From Aureibaculum algae (lineage in GTDB: Bacteria > Bacteroidota > Bacteroidia > Flavobacteriales > Flavobacteriaceae): 64,000 bases of DNA. The notes beneath the pieces were generated by a model. The model did not search any database. It was not told where the DNA came from and was given only the letters and a program-made list of their open reading frames with translations. The DNA lies in assembly GCF_006065315.1 (NCBI RefSeq), contig NZ_CP040749.1:372001-436000 (forward strand). The letters run 5' to 3'. Positions 17,937 to 25,907 of the stretch are shown in pieces; position 1 is the stretch's first letter; each line of letters opens with the position of its first letter. The position numbers were made by a program, and so were the translations under genes.

Positions 17937-18902
17937 TTGGAATTAGAAAGTTATAAAAAGCTGTTTTTAGGGCATTTATCAGAAAAAATCGAAGTAAAAC
18001 AACCGGTAAATTTATATGAACCTATTTATTATATATTAAATATCGGAGGTAAGAGGTTACGACCAGTCATGTGTTTATTGAGTTGTGATATTTTTGGAGG
18101 TAAGGTTGAAACTGCTTTAGATGCTGCGTTGGCTATAGAAATGTTTCACAATTTTTCCTTAATTCATGATGATATAATGGATGCAGCTCCTTTAAGAAGA
18201 GGAAATGTAACAGTGCATAATAAATGGAATTTAAACACAGGAATATTGTCTGGTGATGCATTGTTGGTTTGGGCTCAACAATTATTAGAGTCATATGAAG
18301 GAAAAACGTATAAAGCATTAAATACATTGTTTACAAAAACAGCTCTAGAAGTGTGTGAGGGTCAGCAATATGATTTTGATTTTGAAACTACATTTAATGT
18401 AGATGTGAATCAATACGTGGCAATGATAACTCAAAAAACAGCGGTACTCGTGGCTGCATCATTAAAGTTTGGAGCGATAATTGCAAATGCAAGTGAGGAA
18501 GATGCTCAGAATGTTTATGACTACGGTTTAAATTTAGGTATTGCATTTCAATTGCAAGACGATTATTTAGACATATATGCTGAAGAAGATTTTGGAAAAC
18601 AAAAGGCAGGTGATATTATTGAAAATAAAAAAACGTTTTTATTTTTAAAAGCTTTGGAGTTGGCAAATGAAGAAGATAGAGAAAAATTAATTCAATTTTA
18701 TAGTTCAAAAGAGTATTCTGAGGGTAAAATTGAAAGTGTAATCACTTTATTTGATATGTATAAAATTCCATTATTAATAGAATTGGAAATTCAAAAATAT
18801 ACAGCCATGGCTATTCAAAACATTGAAAACCTAACTGTTAGTCAATATAAAAAGTCAAGCTTGGTAAGTTTTGCGAATCGTTTGATGGAAAGAAAAATTT
18901 AA
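17937..18902 (+). CDS. Polyprenyl diphosphate synthase (trans-isoprenyl chain elongation)
   Basis: Condenses isopentenyl diphosphate with allylic diphosphates to make linear isoprenoids. The 321-residue protein carries GGKRLRP near residue 37, a first aspartate motif HDDIMD without the two-residue insertion of bacterial farnesyl synthases, and a second motif QDDYLDIYAEEDFGKQ. Phenylalanine lies five residues before the first motif, but chain length cannot be set from this alone. The in-frame start is TTG at 17937; the nearby ATG at 17929 is in another frame and stops at once. It is divergent from the efflux operon. Confidence 0.9.
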   Translation: MELESYKKLFLGHLSEKIEVKQPVNLYEPIYYILNIGGKRLRPVMCLLSCDIFGGKVETALDAALAIEMFHNFSLIHDDIMDAAPLRRGNVTVHNKWNLNTGILSGDALLVWAQQLLESYEGKTYKALNTLFTKTALEVCEGQQYDFDFETTFNVDVNQYVAMITQKTAVLVAASLKFGAIIANASEEDAQNVYDYGLNLGIAFQLQDDYLDIYAEEDFGKQKAGDIIENKKTFLFLKALELANEEDREKLIQFYSSKEYSEGKIESVITLFDMYKIPLLIELEIQKYTAMAIQNIENLTVSQYKKSSLVSFANRLMERKI

Positions 18903-18928
18903 ATGATCAATCAAATTTCGATAAAAGA

Positions 18929-18959
18929 TTGTAAAGTTTGTAAATAAATAGTAATATTG
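18929..18959 (+). promoter_or_regulatory. Promoter of tRNA-CAT
   Basis: TTG at 18929-18931, a 20-base spacer, then TAATATTG (one mismatch to TAnnTTTG) at 18952-18959, 12 bases before the tRNA. Confidence 0.55.
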
Positions 18960-18971
18960 CACTCCAAATTT

Positions 18972-19045
18972 GGACCCATAGCTCAGTTGGTTAGAGCACC
19001 TGACTCATAATCAGGGGGTCGAAGGTTCGAGCCCTTCTGGGTCCA
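18972..19045 (+). tRNA. tRNA with CAT anticodon (elongator Met or lysidine-type Ile)
   Basis: 74-base cloverleaf. Perfect 7-bp acceptor GGACCCA/TGGGTCC with discriminator A, D-arm GCTC/GAGC, anticodon stem CCTGA/TCAGG with loop CTCATAA, and T-arm with GGTTCGAGCCC. CCA is not encoded. The CAT anticodon fits tRNA-Met or tRNA-Ile2; identity elements were not resolved by eye. The acceptor is fully paired, which argues against initiator tRNA. Confidence 0.93.
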
Positions 19046-19182
19046 CTGTTATGAAATTAGGAAATGGAAATTTACAAGAAATTTTCGTTATGTAGGTTCG
19101 TTGATTTGTTGAAATTATTAGTGGTCTTTTTGAAATTTAAAGTAAATTTTATGATATCATTAATAAAAGAAGGGCAAGTTTA

Positions 19183-19207
19183 TTTGAGTTGTAATTTAAA
19201 ACTCAAA
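19183..19207. repeat. Inverted repeat between tRNA-CAT and the PID-CTERM gene
   Basis: TTTGAGTT (19183-19190) and AACTCAAA (19200-19207), 8-bp arms with 9 bases between. It lies about 48 bases before the -7 box of the next gene, so it may be an operator or a weak terminator. Nothing else was seen in the spacer 19046-19254. Confidence 0.4.
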
Positions 19208-19254
19208 CGTTAAAATAAAAGGCAGTTAACCGACTAATCCTAAAAAAGAATTTA

Positions 19255-19262
19255 TATATTTG
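19255..19262 (+). promoter_or_regulatory. -7 promoter box of the PID-CTERM gene
   Basis: TATATTTG, an exact TAnnTTTG match, without a good TTG at the right distance. The predicted 5' end is followed by a 6-bp hairpin TAACGA/TCGTTA (19271-19287) and a GGGGAAG sequence just before the ATG at 19311. This excludes the longer upstream reading frame start at 19260. Confidence 0.5.
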
Positions 19263-19310
19263 CAATTAATTAACGAGTTTTTCGTTAGTACTTGCAAAAA
19301 GGGGAAGTAT

Positions 19311-19511
19311 ATGTTAAAAAAGTATTTAATATTTTTATCATTTGCGGTGTTAGTTTTAACATCAAGCAATGTATTTGCTCAAGGAAGTGGGCCGGAAGAG
19401 CCTAAAGGAGGTCCTATTTTACCTCCTACTAGTCCTATTGACGGGGGTGTGGGCTTTTTATTGGTTCTTGGGGTTGGTTATGCAGTCAAAAAGTTAAGAA
19501 AAGAAAACTAA
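19311..19511 (+). CDS. Small PID-CTERM sorting-signal protein
   Basis: A 66-residue protein made almost entirely of targeting signals. A signal peptide (1 to about 23, ending VFAQ) is followed by a short Pro/Gly/Glu linker and then a tripartite C-terminus: PIDGG (42-46), a hydrophobic segment (about 47-59) and the basic tail KKLRKEN. This layout matches PEP-CTERM-like sorting signals handled by exosortase-type enzymes; the PID variant is known from Bacteroidota. ATG at 19311 is preferred because it starts the signal peptide and follows GGGGAAG. No sortase gene is in the window. Its stop overlaps that of the convergent riboflavin synthase gene by 4 bases. Confidence 0.75.
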   Translation: MLKKYLIFLSFAVLVLTSSNVFAQGSGPEEPKGGPILPPTSPIDGGVGFLLVLGVGYAVKKLRKEN

Positions 19512-20101
19512 TTGTTGTAAGACTTCGTTAATCTAGCTACATATTTTCCTATTACATCAAATTCTAAATTTACCAAATCATTAATTTTTATTGAACTAAA
19601 GTTTGTGTGCAAATACGTATAAGGTATTATTGCAACACTAAACTTATTTTTATTGGAGTTTAATACGGTTAAGCTTACTCCGTTAATTGTTACAGAGCCC
19701 TTCTCAATAGTAATATTGTCTGTACCTTCATTATACTCAAAAGTAAAAATCCAACTTCCGTTTTGTTCTTCTATAGTAGCACATTTGCCTGTTTGATCCA
19801 CATGACCTTGTACAATATGTCCGTCAAGTCTATCACCTAATTTCATTGCTCGTTCTAAATTAACGTTATCATTTACTTTGAGTTTGTTTAAATTTGTTTT
19901 AGATAATGTTTCGTCTATTGCAGTGACAGTATATGCATTATTGTTAATTTCAATCACTGTTAAGCAGACGCCGTTGTGAGCAACACTTTGGTCAATTTTC
20001 AAGGCCTCTGTAATTTTACTTTTTATGGTAATATGAAGATTTGTTTTATCCTTTTTTAGTGCAATAACTTCTCCTAAAGATTCTATAATTCCTGTAAACA
20101 T
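19508..20101 (-). CDS. ribE: Riboflavin synthase, alpha chain type
   Basis: Dismutates two 6,7-dimethyl-8-ribityllumazine molecules to riboflavin and a pyrimidinedione, the last step of riboflavin synthesis. The 197-residue protein starts with the invariant MFTGIIE and has two lumazine-binding barrel repeats (about 1-95 and 96-190), with GVCLTV in the first and NGVSLTV in the second, plus HIVQGHVD. It is monocistronic here, convergent with the PID-CTERM gene and divergent from pdxA. The symbol ribE follows E. coli/Bacillus alpha-chain usage; ribC is also used. Confidence 0.95.
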   Translation of the reverse strand: MFTGIIESLGEVIALKKDKTNLHITIKSKITEALKIDQSVAHNGVCLTVIEINNNAYTVTAIDETLSKTNLNKLKVNDNVNLERAMKLGDRLDGHIVQGHVDQTGKCATIEEQNGSWIFTFEYNEGTDNITIEKGSVTINGVSLTVLNSNKNKFSVAIIPYTYLHTNFSSIKINDLVNLEFDVIGKYVARLTKSYNN

Positions 20102-20134
20102 TTATATTAATTTTAATCAGTACTTTTGTATGCT

Positions 20135-20142
20135 CAAAAATA
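20135..20142 (-). promoter_or_regulatory. -7 promoter box of riboflavin synthase
   Basis: TATTTTTG on the minus strand, an exact TAnnTTTG match 33 bases before the ATG; no clear TTG -33 partner was found. Confidence 0.45.
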
Positions 20143-20247
20143 CGAATTTAATTGCTGCATTAAAACGTATACTTTGCATTTAATTGAAAACAGAAGCAGT
20201 AACAATCAACTTAATTAGAACTGTGTTTTAAAAGTTGGTGAAATTTA

Positions 20248-21291
20248 ATGATAATGAAGAAAAATGAAACCATAAAAGTAGGTATTTCTGTTGGAGATAT
20301 AAATGGTATTGGAATAGAAATAATTTTAAAAACATTTGAAGATCCAAGGATGTTAGAATTGTGTACTCCTATAATTTTCGCTTCCAATAAAATACTTTCA
20401 ATTCATAAAAAAGAATTGAATATTCATACACAAACACATGGAATTGATTCAGTTTCTAAATGCGTTGCTAATAAAGTTAATTTGGTTAACGTTTGGAAAG
20501 AGCAGGTTGAGGTTGAATTTGGTAAAGAAACTGCGTTAGGGGGTAAATATGCTTTATTGTCTTTGCAAGCAGCAACAAATTCATTAAAGCAAAATGAAAT
20601 TGACGTATTGGTAACTGCTCCTATAAATAAACATAATATTCAATCTGAAGATTTTAAATTTAGTGGACATACCGAATATTTAGAGGCAAATTTGGAAGGT
20701 GAAAGTTTAATGATTTTAATGACCAATGAGTTAAAAATAGGACTCATAACTGGGCATATTCCAATACAGAAGGTTGCAGAGACCATTACACCAGGATTAA
20801 TTGAGGGTAAAGTCAATTTAATGTATAATTCGCTTGTGCAGGATTTTAAAATAAGTAAACCTAAAATTGCGGTGTTAGGGTTGAATCCTCATTGTGGCGA
20901 TAATGGTGTTATTGGTGAGGAAGATGATACTGTTATAAGGCCAACTTTAGAGAAATTACAGGCTGATGATAAGCTAATTTATGGTCCGTATTCTGCTGAT
21001 AGTTTTTTTGGGTCAGGGGCTTATAAAAAATTTGACGGTATTTTGGCCATGTATCATGATCAAGGCTTGGCACCTTTTAAGACATTATCTTTTGGTAATG
21101 GTGTTAATTTTACAGCGGGCTTGAATAAGGTTAGAACTTCACCCGATCATGGAACGGCTTTTGAAATTGCAGGAAAAGGTGAGGCTAGCAATAATTCATT
21201 TAAAGAAGCTTTGTATACCGCAATGGATGTGTTTAAGAATAGATCGGAGTATAATGAGCTAATTAAAAATAAATTACGTACAAGAAAATAA
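20248..21291 (+). CDS. pdxA: 4-hydroxythreonine-4-phosphate dehydrogenase
   Basis: Oxidises 4-phosphohydroxy-L-threonine in the DXP-dependent pyridoxal phosphate pathway. The 347-residue protein has the N-terminal GDINGIGIEI motif. Metal-binding histidines are in SGHTEYL, LNPHCGDNG and MYHDQGLAP. The substrate-binding TSPDHGTAFEIAGKG is near the C-terminus. A second ATG two codons downstream could also be the start. It is the first gene of the rightward pdxA-yceD-rpmF-fabH-accBC block, but yceD has its own promoter-like box. Confidence 0.95.
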   Translation: MIMKKNETIKVGISVGDINGIGIEIILKTFEDPRMLELCTPIIFASNKILSIHKKELNIHTQTHGIDSVSKCVANKVNLVNVWKEQVEVEFGKETALGGKYALLSLQAATNSLKQNEIDVLVTAPINKHNIQSEDFKFSGHTEYLEANLEGESLMILMTNELKIGLITGHIPIQKVAETITPGLIEGKVNLMYNSLVQDFKISKPKIAVLGLNPHCGDNGVIGEEDDTVIRPTLEKLQADDKLIYGPYSADSFFGSGAYKKFDGILAMYHDQGLAPFKTLSFGNGVNFTAGLNKVRTSPDHGTAFEIAGKGEASNNSFKEALYTAMDVFKNRSEYNELIKNKLRTRK

Positions 21292-21309
21292 TAATTGTAA
21301 AATTTTTAT

Positions 21310-21317
21310 TACATTTG
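21310..21317 (+). promoter_or_regulatory. -7 promoter box of yceD-rpmF
   Basis: TACATTTG, an exact TAnnTTTG match, placing the transcript start about 110 bases before the yceD ATG and leaving room for the structured leader. Confidence 0.5.
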
Positions 21318-21323
21318 CACGCT

Positions 21324-21431
21324 CATTTTTGATGGATGTTATGAAACGAGCATGTTCTAAATTTTATCATCAATGGGGAATGATTAATAGCGAACTGCAT
21401 GTGACCATTGAAAAACAATAGATATGAACGC
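21324..21431 (+). ncRNA. Candidate structured leader RNA of yceD-rpmF
   Basis: A long 5' leader, richer in G and C than nearby spacers, with three compatible helices found by hand. Helix 1: GCATGTTC (21350-21357, T21353 bulged) with GAACTGC (21392-21398). Helix 2, nested in it: ATCAT (21366-21370) with ATGAT (21380-21384). Pseudoknot: loop bases CAATGG (21371-21376) with CCATTG (21405-21410). An alternative pairing TTGATG (21329-21334) with CATCAA (21368-21373) would exclude the others. A ribosomal-protein leader or other switch is possible; no known family was recognised. Confidence 0.45.
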
Positions 21432-21968
21432 ATGAAAAAGAAAATGTTTGTTATTCCTTTTAAAGGATTGAAAGAAGCCAATCATAAGTTTGAGTTTCAA
21501 ATTAATAAGGAGTTCTTTGAGTTTTATCAATATGATGATGTTTGTGATGCTAATATTTTAGTACAACTAGATTTTAATAAAAAAAGCACTTTAATTGAGC
21601 TTAGTTTTAATGCGAAGGGTGTGGTTGAGGTTGTTTGTGATTTAACAAATGAGTTATTTGAACAACCTATAAAAGCAAAGTTAGATTTAGTTGTTACATT
21701 TGGCGAAGAATTTAATGATGATGATATTGATATTTTAATATTGCCTCATGAAGCTTATGAAGTTGATGTTTCGCAATATATTTATGAAATGATTATATTG
21801 GCAATTCCGTCAAAAAAAGTTCATCCAGGAGTAAAAGATGGAACTTTAAAGTCGGAAATATTAGATAAGTTAGAAGAGTTAAAACCAAAAAAAATAATAA
21901 TTAATAAAGAAGGTTCTGATCCTAGATGGGATAAATTAAAAGGACTGATAACCGATAAAAAAGTATAA
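21432..21968 (+). CDS. YceD/DUF177-family protein
   Basis: A 178-residue member of the DUF177 family, proteins tied to 23S rRNA levels in some bacteria and almost always encoded before rpmF. The N-terminus [18 protein letters not shown] and the central acidic stretch [14 protein letters not shown] fit the family; the C-terminus carries [13 protein letters not shown] at 21432 is chosen, since the track-length alternative would need TTG at 21408, which falls in the pseudoknot pairing. One base separates its stop from the rpmF ATG. The family's metal-binding cysteines are reduced to one (C in VVCDL). Confidence 0.85.
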   Translation: MKKKMFVIPFKGLKEANHKFEFQINKEFFEFYQYDDVCDANILVQLDFNKKSTLIELSFNAKGVVEVVCDLTNELFEQPIKAKLDLVVTFGEEFNDDDIDILILPHEAYEVDVSQYIYEMIILAIPSKKVHPGVKDGTLKSEILDKLEELKPKKIIINKEGSDPRWDKLKGLITDKKV

Positions 21969-21969
21969 A

Positions 21970-22164
21970 ATGGCACATCCTAAAAGAAAAATTTCTAAGC
22001 AAAGAAGAGATAAGAGAAGAACACATTATAAAGCGACTGCTCCTCAAATAGCTAAAGACCCAACAACAGGTGAAGCACATTTATTTCATAGAGCTCACTG
22101 GCACGAAGGTAAATTATATTACCGTGGTCAAATAGTAATAGATAGTGAAGAAGCTGTTGCATAG
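21970..22164 (+). CDS. rpmF: 50S ribosomal protein L32
   Basis: A 64-residue large-subunit ribosomal protein beginning [19 protein letters not shown], with the usual basic N-terminal tail. It has no cysteines, so this is the zinc-free form. It overlaps translationally with yceD (1-base gap) and ends before a strong terminator; the acyl-lipid gene plsX, often found next, is absent and fabH follows with its own promoter. Confidence 0.97.
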   Translation: MAHPKRKISKQRRDKRRTHYKATAPQIAKDPTTGEAHLFHRAHWHEGKLYYRGQIVIDSEEAVA

Positions 22165-22181
22165 TAAAAAAAGTTATACAC

Positions 22182-22210
22182 AAAAAACCCTCTTTTTTGA
22201 GGGTTTTTTT
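22182..22210 (+). terminator. Intrinsic terminator of yceD-rpmF
   Basis: AAAAAACCCTC and GAGGGTTTTTT arms around a T6 loop, ending in a T-run, 17 bases after the rpmF stop. Confidence 0.9.
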
Positions 22211-22248
22211 ATGTTTATTCGTCAAAAAGAACGAAAACTACGCTAATT

Positions 22249-22282
22249 TTGATAAAAAGCGAAATAAATTTCATTACATTTG
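22249..22282 (+). promoter_or_regulatory. Promoter of fabH-accB-accC
   Basis: TTG (22249-22251), 23-base spacer, TACATTTG (22275-22282), an exact TAnnTTTG box; the fabH ATG is 41 bases past the box. Confidence 0.6.
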
Positions 22283-22323
22283 AAAACTGTTTTATCAAAA
22301 AAAACACCTACTAAAACAAACAT

Positions 22324-23325
22324 ATGACTAAAATTACTGCTGCAATTACAGCTGTTGGAAAATATGTTCCCGATCATGTACTAACAAATAAAATGTTAGA
22401 AAGCATGGTGGAGACGAATGATGAATGGATAACTACACGTACAGGAATAAAAGAACGTAGGATATTAAAAGAACCAGGAAAAGGGACGTCTTTTTTAGCT
22501 ATAAAAGCTGCTGAAGATTTAATTGCTAAGACAAATTTAGATCCAAAAGAGATTGATTTAGTAATTGTGGGAACGGCAACACCGGATATGCAGGCAGCAT
22601 CTACAGCAGCTTTTGTAGCTTCAGAAATTGGAGCAACAGAGGCTTTTTCATTTGATCTAGAATCGGCCTGTTCAAGTTTTCTATATGGAATGTCTACAGC
22701 ATCAAGTTATATTGAAGCCGGTAGGTACAAAAAAGTATTACTTATAGGTGCAGATATGAACTCTTCAATGATTGATTATACAGACAGAATTACTTGTATT
22801 ATTTTTGGTGATGGGGCAGGGGCCGCATTATTTGAACCTAATACAGAAGGTTTAGGTTTGCAGGATGAATATTTACGAAGCGACGGTAGTGGTAGAGAGT
22901 TTTTAAATGTTGCAGCAGGTGGTTCTATTTTACCAGCTTCAGAAGAAACAGTTAAAAATGGACAACACTATGTACGTCAAGAAGGAAGAACTGTATTTAA
23001 ATTTGCAGTATCGAATATGGCTGATGTTAGTGAAAAGATTTTAGAAAGAAATAATTTAACCAAAGAAGATGTTACTTGGTTAGCACCACATCAAGCAAAT
23101 AATAGAATTATTGAAGCAACGGCCAATAGAATTGGCTTAGACATGGACAAGGTAATGGTTAACATCCATAAGTATGGGAATACAACTTCTGCTACATTGC
23201 CATTGTTGCTAGCTGATTACGAAGACCAACTCCGTAAAGAAGATAATATAATTTTTGCTGCATTTGGAGGTGGTTTCACATGGGGAGCTATCTATTTAAA
23301 ATGGGCATACAACTCAAATAACTAA
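22324..23325 (+). CDS. fabH: Beta-ketoacyl-ACP synthase III
   Basis: Starts fatty acid synthesis by condensing acyl-CoA with malonyl-ACP. The 333-residue protein has the full catalytic triad: C116 in ESACSSF, H256 in PHQANNRI and N286 in KYGNTTSAT, plus the C-terminal GGGFTWGA. It leads a probable operon with accB (18-base gap) and accC, joining malonyl-CoA supply and chain initiation. In this phylum FabH usually primes branched-chain acids, which is inference here. Confidence 0.97.
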   Translation: MTKITAAITAVGKYVPDHVLTNKMLESMVETNDEWITTRTGIKERRILKEPGKGTSFLAIKAAEDLIAKTNLDPKEIDLVIVGTATPDMQAASTAAFVASEIGATEAFSFDLESACSSFLYGMSTASSYIEAGRYKKVLLIGADMNSSMIDYTDRITCIIFGDGAGAALFEPNTEGLGLQDEYLRSDGSGREFLNVAAGGSILPASEETVKNGQHYVRQEGRTVFKFAVSNMADVSEKILERNNLTKEDVTWLAPHQANNRIIEATANRIGLDMDKVMVNIHKYGNTTSATLPLLLADYEDQLRKEDNIIFAAFGGGFTWGAIYLKWAYNSNN

Positions 23326-23343
23326 CTATAAAATCTAAATAAA

Positions 23344-23817
23344 ATGGATTTAAAAGACATACAAAACTTAATTAAGTTTGTTGCTAAATCTGGTGCAAAC
23401 GAGGTTAAACTTGAAATGGAAGATGTTAAAATAACCATTAAAACAGGTGCTGAAAAAACGGAAACAACTATCGTTCATCAAGCACCAACTGCACCTGTGC
23501 AACTAGCTCAAGCACCTGCACAAGACATCTCAGCTGTTCCAGTTCAGCCTGCGGCAGCGGTAAATGAGGATGATAAATATTTAACTATAAAATCTCCAAT
23601 TATTGGTACTTTTTATAGAAGACCTTCTCCAGATAAGCCAATTTTTGTTGAAGTTGGTAGCACTATTAATGAAGGTGACACGGTTTGTATTATAGAAGCC
23701 ATGAAACTTTTTAACGAAATTGAATCTGAAATTTCAGGTAAAATTGTTAAAATATTAGTAGATGATTCATCTCCAGTCGAATTTGATCAACCATTATTTT
23801 TAGTTGATCCATCATAA
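23344..23817 (+). CDS. accB: Biotin carboxyl carrier protein of acetyl-CoA carboxylase
   Basis: A 157-residue carrier that shuttles CO2 on biotin between biotin carboxylase and carboxyltransferase. An N-terminal dimerisation segment (1-45), an Ala/Pro/Gln-rich linker (46-73) and the biotinyl domain (76-157) are seen. The biotinylated lysine is K121 in EAMKLFNEI, with L rather than the common M after it. It is followed by accC after an 86-base spacer with repeated TTGGAA elements. Confidence 0.96.
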   Translation: MDLKDIQNLIKFVAKSGANEVKLEMEDVKITIKTGAEKTETTIVHQAPTAPVQLAQAPAQDISAVPVQPAAAVNEDDKYLTIKSPIIGTFYRRPSPDKPIFVEVGSTINEGDTVCIIEAMKLFNEIESEISGKIVKILVDDSSPVEFDQPLFLVDPS

Positions 23818-23826
23818 CCAATTGAA

Positions 23827-23887
23827 AATTCCAATCAATAAAATCCTGAACCCAATTATTTGGAATTTGGAGCTTGGAAATTGAATT
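23827..23887. repeat. Short inverted/direct repeats in the accB-accC spacer
   Basis: AATTCCAA (23827-23834) is the inverse of TTGGAATT (23860-23867); a further TTGG plus AAATTGAATT copy follows at 23874-23887. It could be an attenuating hairpin or a remnant of an intergenic repeat family. Confidence 0.4.
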
Positions 23888-23903
23888 TTTAAAACGAAAA
23901 GTT

Positions 23904-25247
23904 ATGTTTAAAAAAATACTTATAGCAAATAGAGGAGAGATTGCACTGCGAATTATACGTACTTGCAAGGAGATGGGCATTAAAACGGTAGCTGTATATT
24001 CAACCGCAGATGCTGAAAGTCTACATGTAAGGTTTGCAGATGAGGCCGTTTGTATCGGTCCCCCTGCTAGTAGTGAGTCTTATCTTAAAATGTCAAATAT
24101 AATGGCAGCAGCAGAAATTACTAATGCTGACGCCATACACCCTGGTTACGGATTTTTATCTGAAAATTCTAAATTTTCTAAAATGTGTGCAGAGCACGAT
24201 ATTAAATTTATCGGAGCTTCACCTGAAATGATAGACAGAATGGGGGATAAAGCATCTGCCAAAGCGACAATGAAAGAGGCTGGTGTACCTTGTGTTCCAG
24301 GCAGTGATGGTATTATTGAAGATTTCGAATCTTGTCAAAAAATAGCAAAAGAAACAGGTTATCCTGTGATGCTTAAAGCAACTGCAGGAGGCGGTGGAAA
24401 AGGAATGCGAGCTGTTTGGAAAGAAGAAGAGTTGAAAAAAGGATGGGATGATGCGAGACAAGAAGCTAAAGCTTCCTTTGGTAATGACGGAATGTACATG
24501 GAGAAACTGATTGAAGAACCACGTCATATAGAAATTCAGATTGTTGGTGATTCTTATGGTAAAGCTTGTCATTTGTCAGAAAGAGATTGTTCAATTCAAC
24601 GACGTCATCAAAAATTAACAGAAGAAACTCCTTCACCTTTTATGACCAAGCCTTTGAGAAAAAAAATGGGTGAGGCTGCAGTTAATGCCGCTGAATTTAT
24701 TAAATATGAGGGTGCAGGTACTATAGAATTTTTGGTAGATAAACATAGAAATTTTTATTTTATGGAAATGAACACTCGAATTCAAGTTGAACATCCAATA
24801 ACAGAACAAGTTATAGATTTTGACTTAATTCAAGAGCAAATTTTAGTTGCTGCTGGCGTGCCAATTTCAGGAAAAAACTATATGCCGAAATTGCATTCAA
24901 TAGAATGTAGAATAAATGCTGAAGATCCGTTTAATGATTTTAGACCTTCTCCAGGTAGAATTACAACATTGCATTCGCCGGGAGGGCATGGAGTTAGACT
25001 TGATACCCATGTTTATGCAGATTATGTCATTCCACCTTATTACGATTCAATGATTGCGAAGTTGATTACTACAGCTCAAACGAGGGAAGAGGCAATTAAC
25101 AAAATGAAAAGAGCTTTAGATGAATTCGTGATTGAAGGCATTAAGACTACCATACCTTTTCACAGACAATTGATGGATCATCCTGACTATTTAGCAGGTA
25201 ATTATACCACTAAATTTATGGAAGACTTTAAGATGATAGAAAAATAG
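23904..25247 (+). CDS. accC: Biotin carboxylase subunit of acetyl-CoA carboxylase
   Basis: ATP-grasp enzyme that carboxylates biotin on AccB, the first half of malonyl-CoA formation. The start [17 protein letters not shown] at 23904 matches the family; the reading frame is open 30 bases further upstream without support. ATP-binding GGGGKGMR is at about 164-171, the catalytic and metal-binding [14 protein letters not shown] at about 287-300, and [10 protein letters not shown] at about 79-88. Length 447, as usual. A terminator follows. Confidence 0.97.
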   Translation: MFKKILIANRGEIALRIIRTCKEMGIKTVAVYSTADAESLHVRFADEAVCIGPPASSESYLKMSNIMAAAEITNADAIHPGYGFLSENSKFSKMCAEHDIKFIGASPEMIDRMGDKASAKATMKEAGVPCVPGSDGIIEDFESCQKIAKETGYPVMLKATAGGGGKGMRAVWKEEELKKGWDDARQEAKASFGNDGMYMEKLIEEPRHIEIQIVGDSYGKACHLSERDCSIQRRHQKLTEETPSPFMTKPLRKKMGEAAVNAAEFIKYEGAGTIEFLVDKHRNFYFMEMNTRIQVEHPITEQVIDFDLIQEQILVAAGVPISGKNYMPKLHSIECRINAEDPFNDFRPSPGRITTLHSPGGHGVRLDTHVYADYVIPPYYDSMIAKLITTAQTREEAINKMKRALDEFVIEGIKTTIPFHRQLMDHPDYLAGNYTTKFMEDFKMIEK

Positions 25248-25266
25248 ATTTTTTTTACAAATACAT

Positions 25267-25294
25267 ATCCCGATTTAATTATCGGGATTTTTTT
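25267..25294 (+). terminator. Intrinsic terminator of fabH-accB-accC
   Basis: 8-bp stem ATCCCGAT/ATCGGGAT, 6-base loop, then seven T, about 20 bases after the accC stop. Confidence 0.93.
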
Positions 25295-25354
25295 ATGCTT
25301 AATTTTTATTTCTACTAATGATTTTATTTACTTTTGATTGAAAATTATAACACA

Positions 25355-25819
25355 ATGAAGGAAAAGGACTTACATATTGATGGAATAGATAAGATAATTC
25401 TTAAAAATTTAATGGAAGACGCTAGAGCTCCTATATTGAGTATAGCGAGAGAAGTGGGTATTTCCGGAGCTGCAATTCATCAAAGGTTGCGAAAGTTAGA
25501 AAAATCAGGGCTGATTGTTGGGTCTAAGTTTGTTATAAATCCCAAAGTACTTGGTTATAAAACCCTCGCATTTGTTGGTATTTTCTTAGATGCTGCCAGT
25601 ACATATAAAGAAGCCCTAAAAAGATTAAAGGAGATTGATGAGGTTGTAGAAAGTCATTATACAACAGGTAATTATGCTATTTTTGCGAAAGTTTTATGTA
25701 AAGATAATGAACATTTAATGGAGGTGTTAAATAAACAAATACAGGGAATAAAAGGAGTTTCAAGAACTGAAACGTTTATTTCACTTGATCAACAAATTGA
25801 AAGGCAGTTAAAAATATAG
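25355..25819 (+). CDS. Lrp/AsnC-family transcriptional regulator
   Basis: A 154-residue DNA-binding regulator. The winged helix-turn-helix (about 10-60) reads ILSIAREVGISGAAIHQRLRKLEKSGLI. The ligand-binding RAM/AsnC domain follows (about 70-150), containing VESHYTTGNYAIFAKVLC. ATG at 25355 is preferred over TTG at 25334. It stands alone between two terminators, so its targets cannot be inferred from the neighbourhood. Family members usually respond to amino acids. Confidence 0.92.
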   Translation: MKEKDLHIDGIDKIILKNLMEDARAPILSIAREVGISGAAIHQRLRKLEKSGLIVGSKFVINPKVLGYKTLAFVGIFLDAASTYKEALKRLKEIDEVVESHYTTGNYAIFAKVLCKDNEHLMEVLNKQIQGIKGVSRTETFISLDQQIERQLKI

Positions 25820-25846
25820 TTTTAGCATTTGTCATAAATCAATAAA

Positions 25847-25897
25847 AAAAAGGTAATTTTTTCATTTAATGAAAAATTACCTTTTTGTTTTTTTTTA
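25847..25897. terminator. Bidirectional terminator between lrp-like and zinc peptidase genes
   Basis: Long stem AAAAAGGTAATTTTTTCAT with ATGAAAAATTACCTTTTT (arms 25847-25865 and 25869-25886), flanked by A-run on the left and T-run on the right. It serves both converging genes. Confidence 0.93.
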
Positions 25898-25907
25898 TAA
25901 TACCTAG

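Noticed and set aside
21341..21421. 26-codon ORF in the yceD leader
   Set aside because: It has a clean ATG and TAG, but the sequence shows no signal or family and coincides with the proposed helices; left as an alternative explanation rather than a gene.
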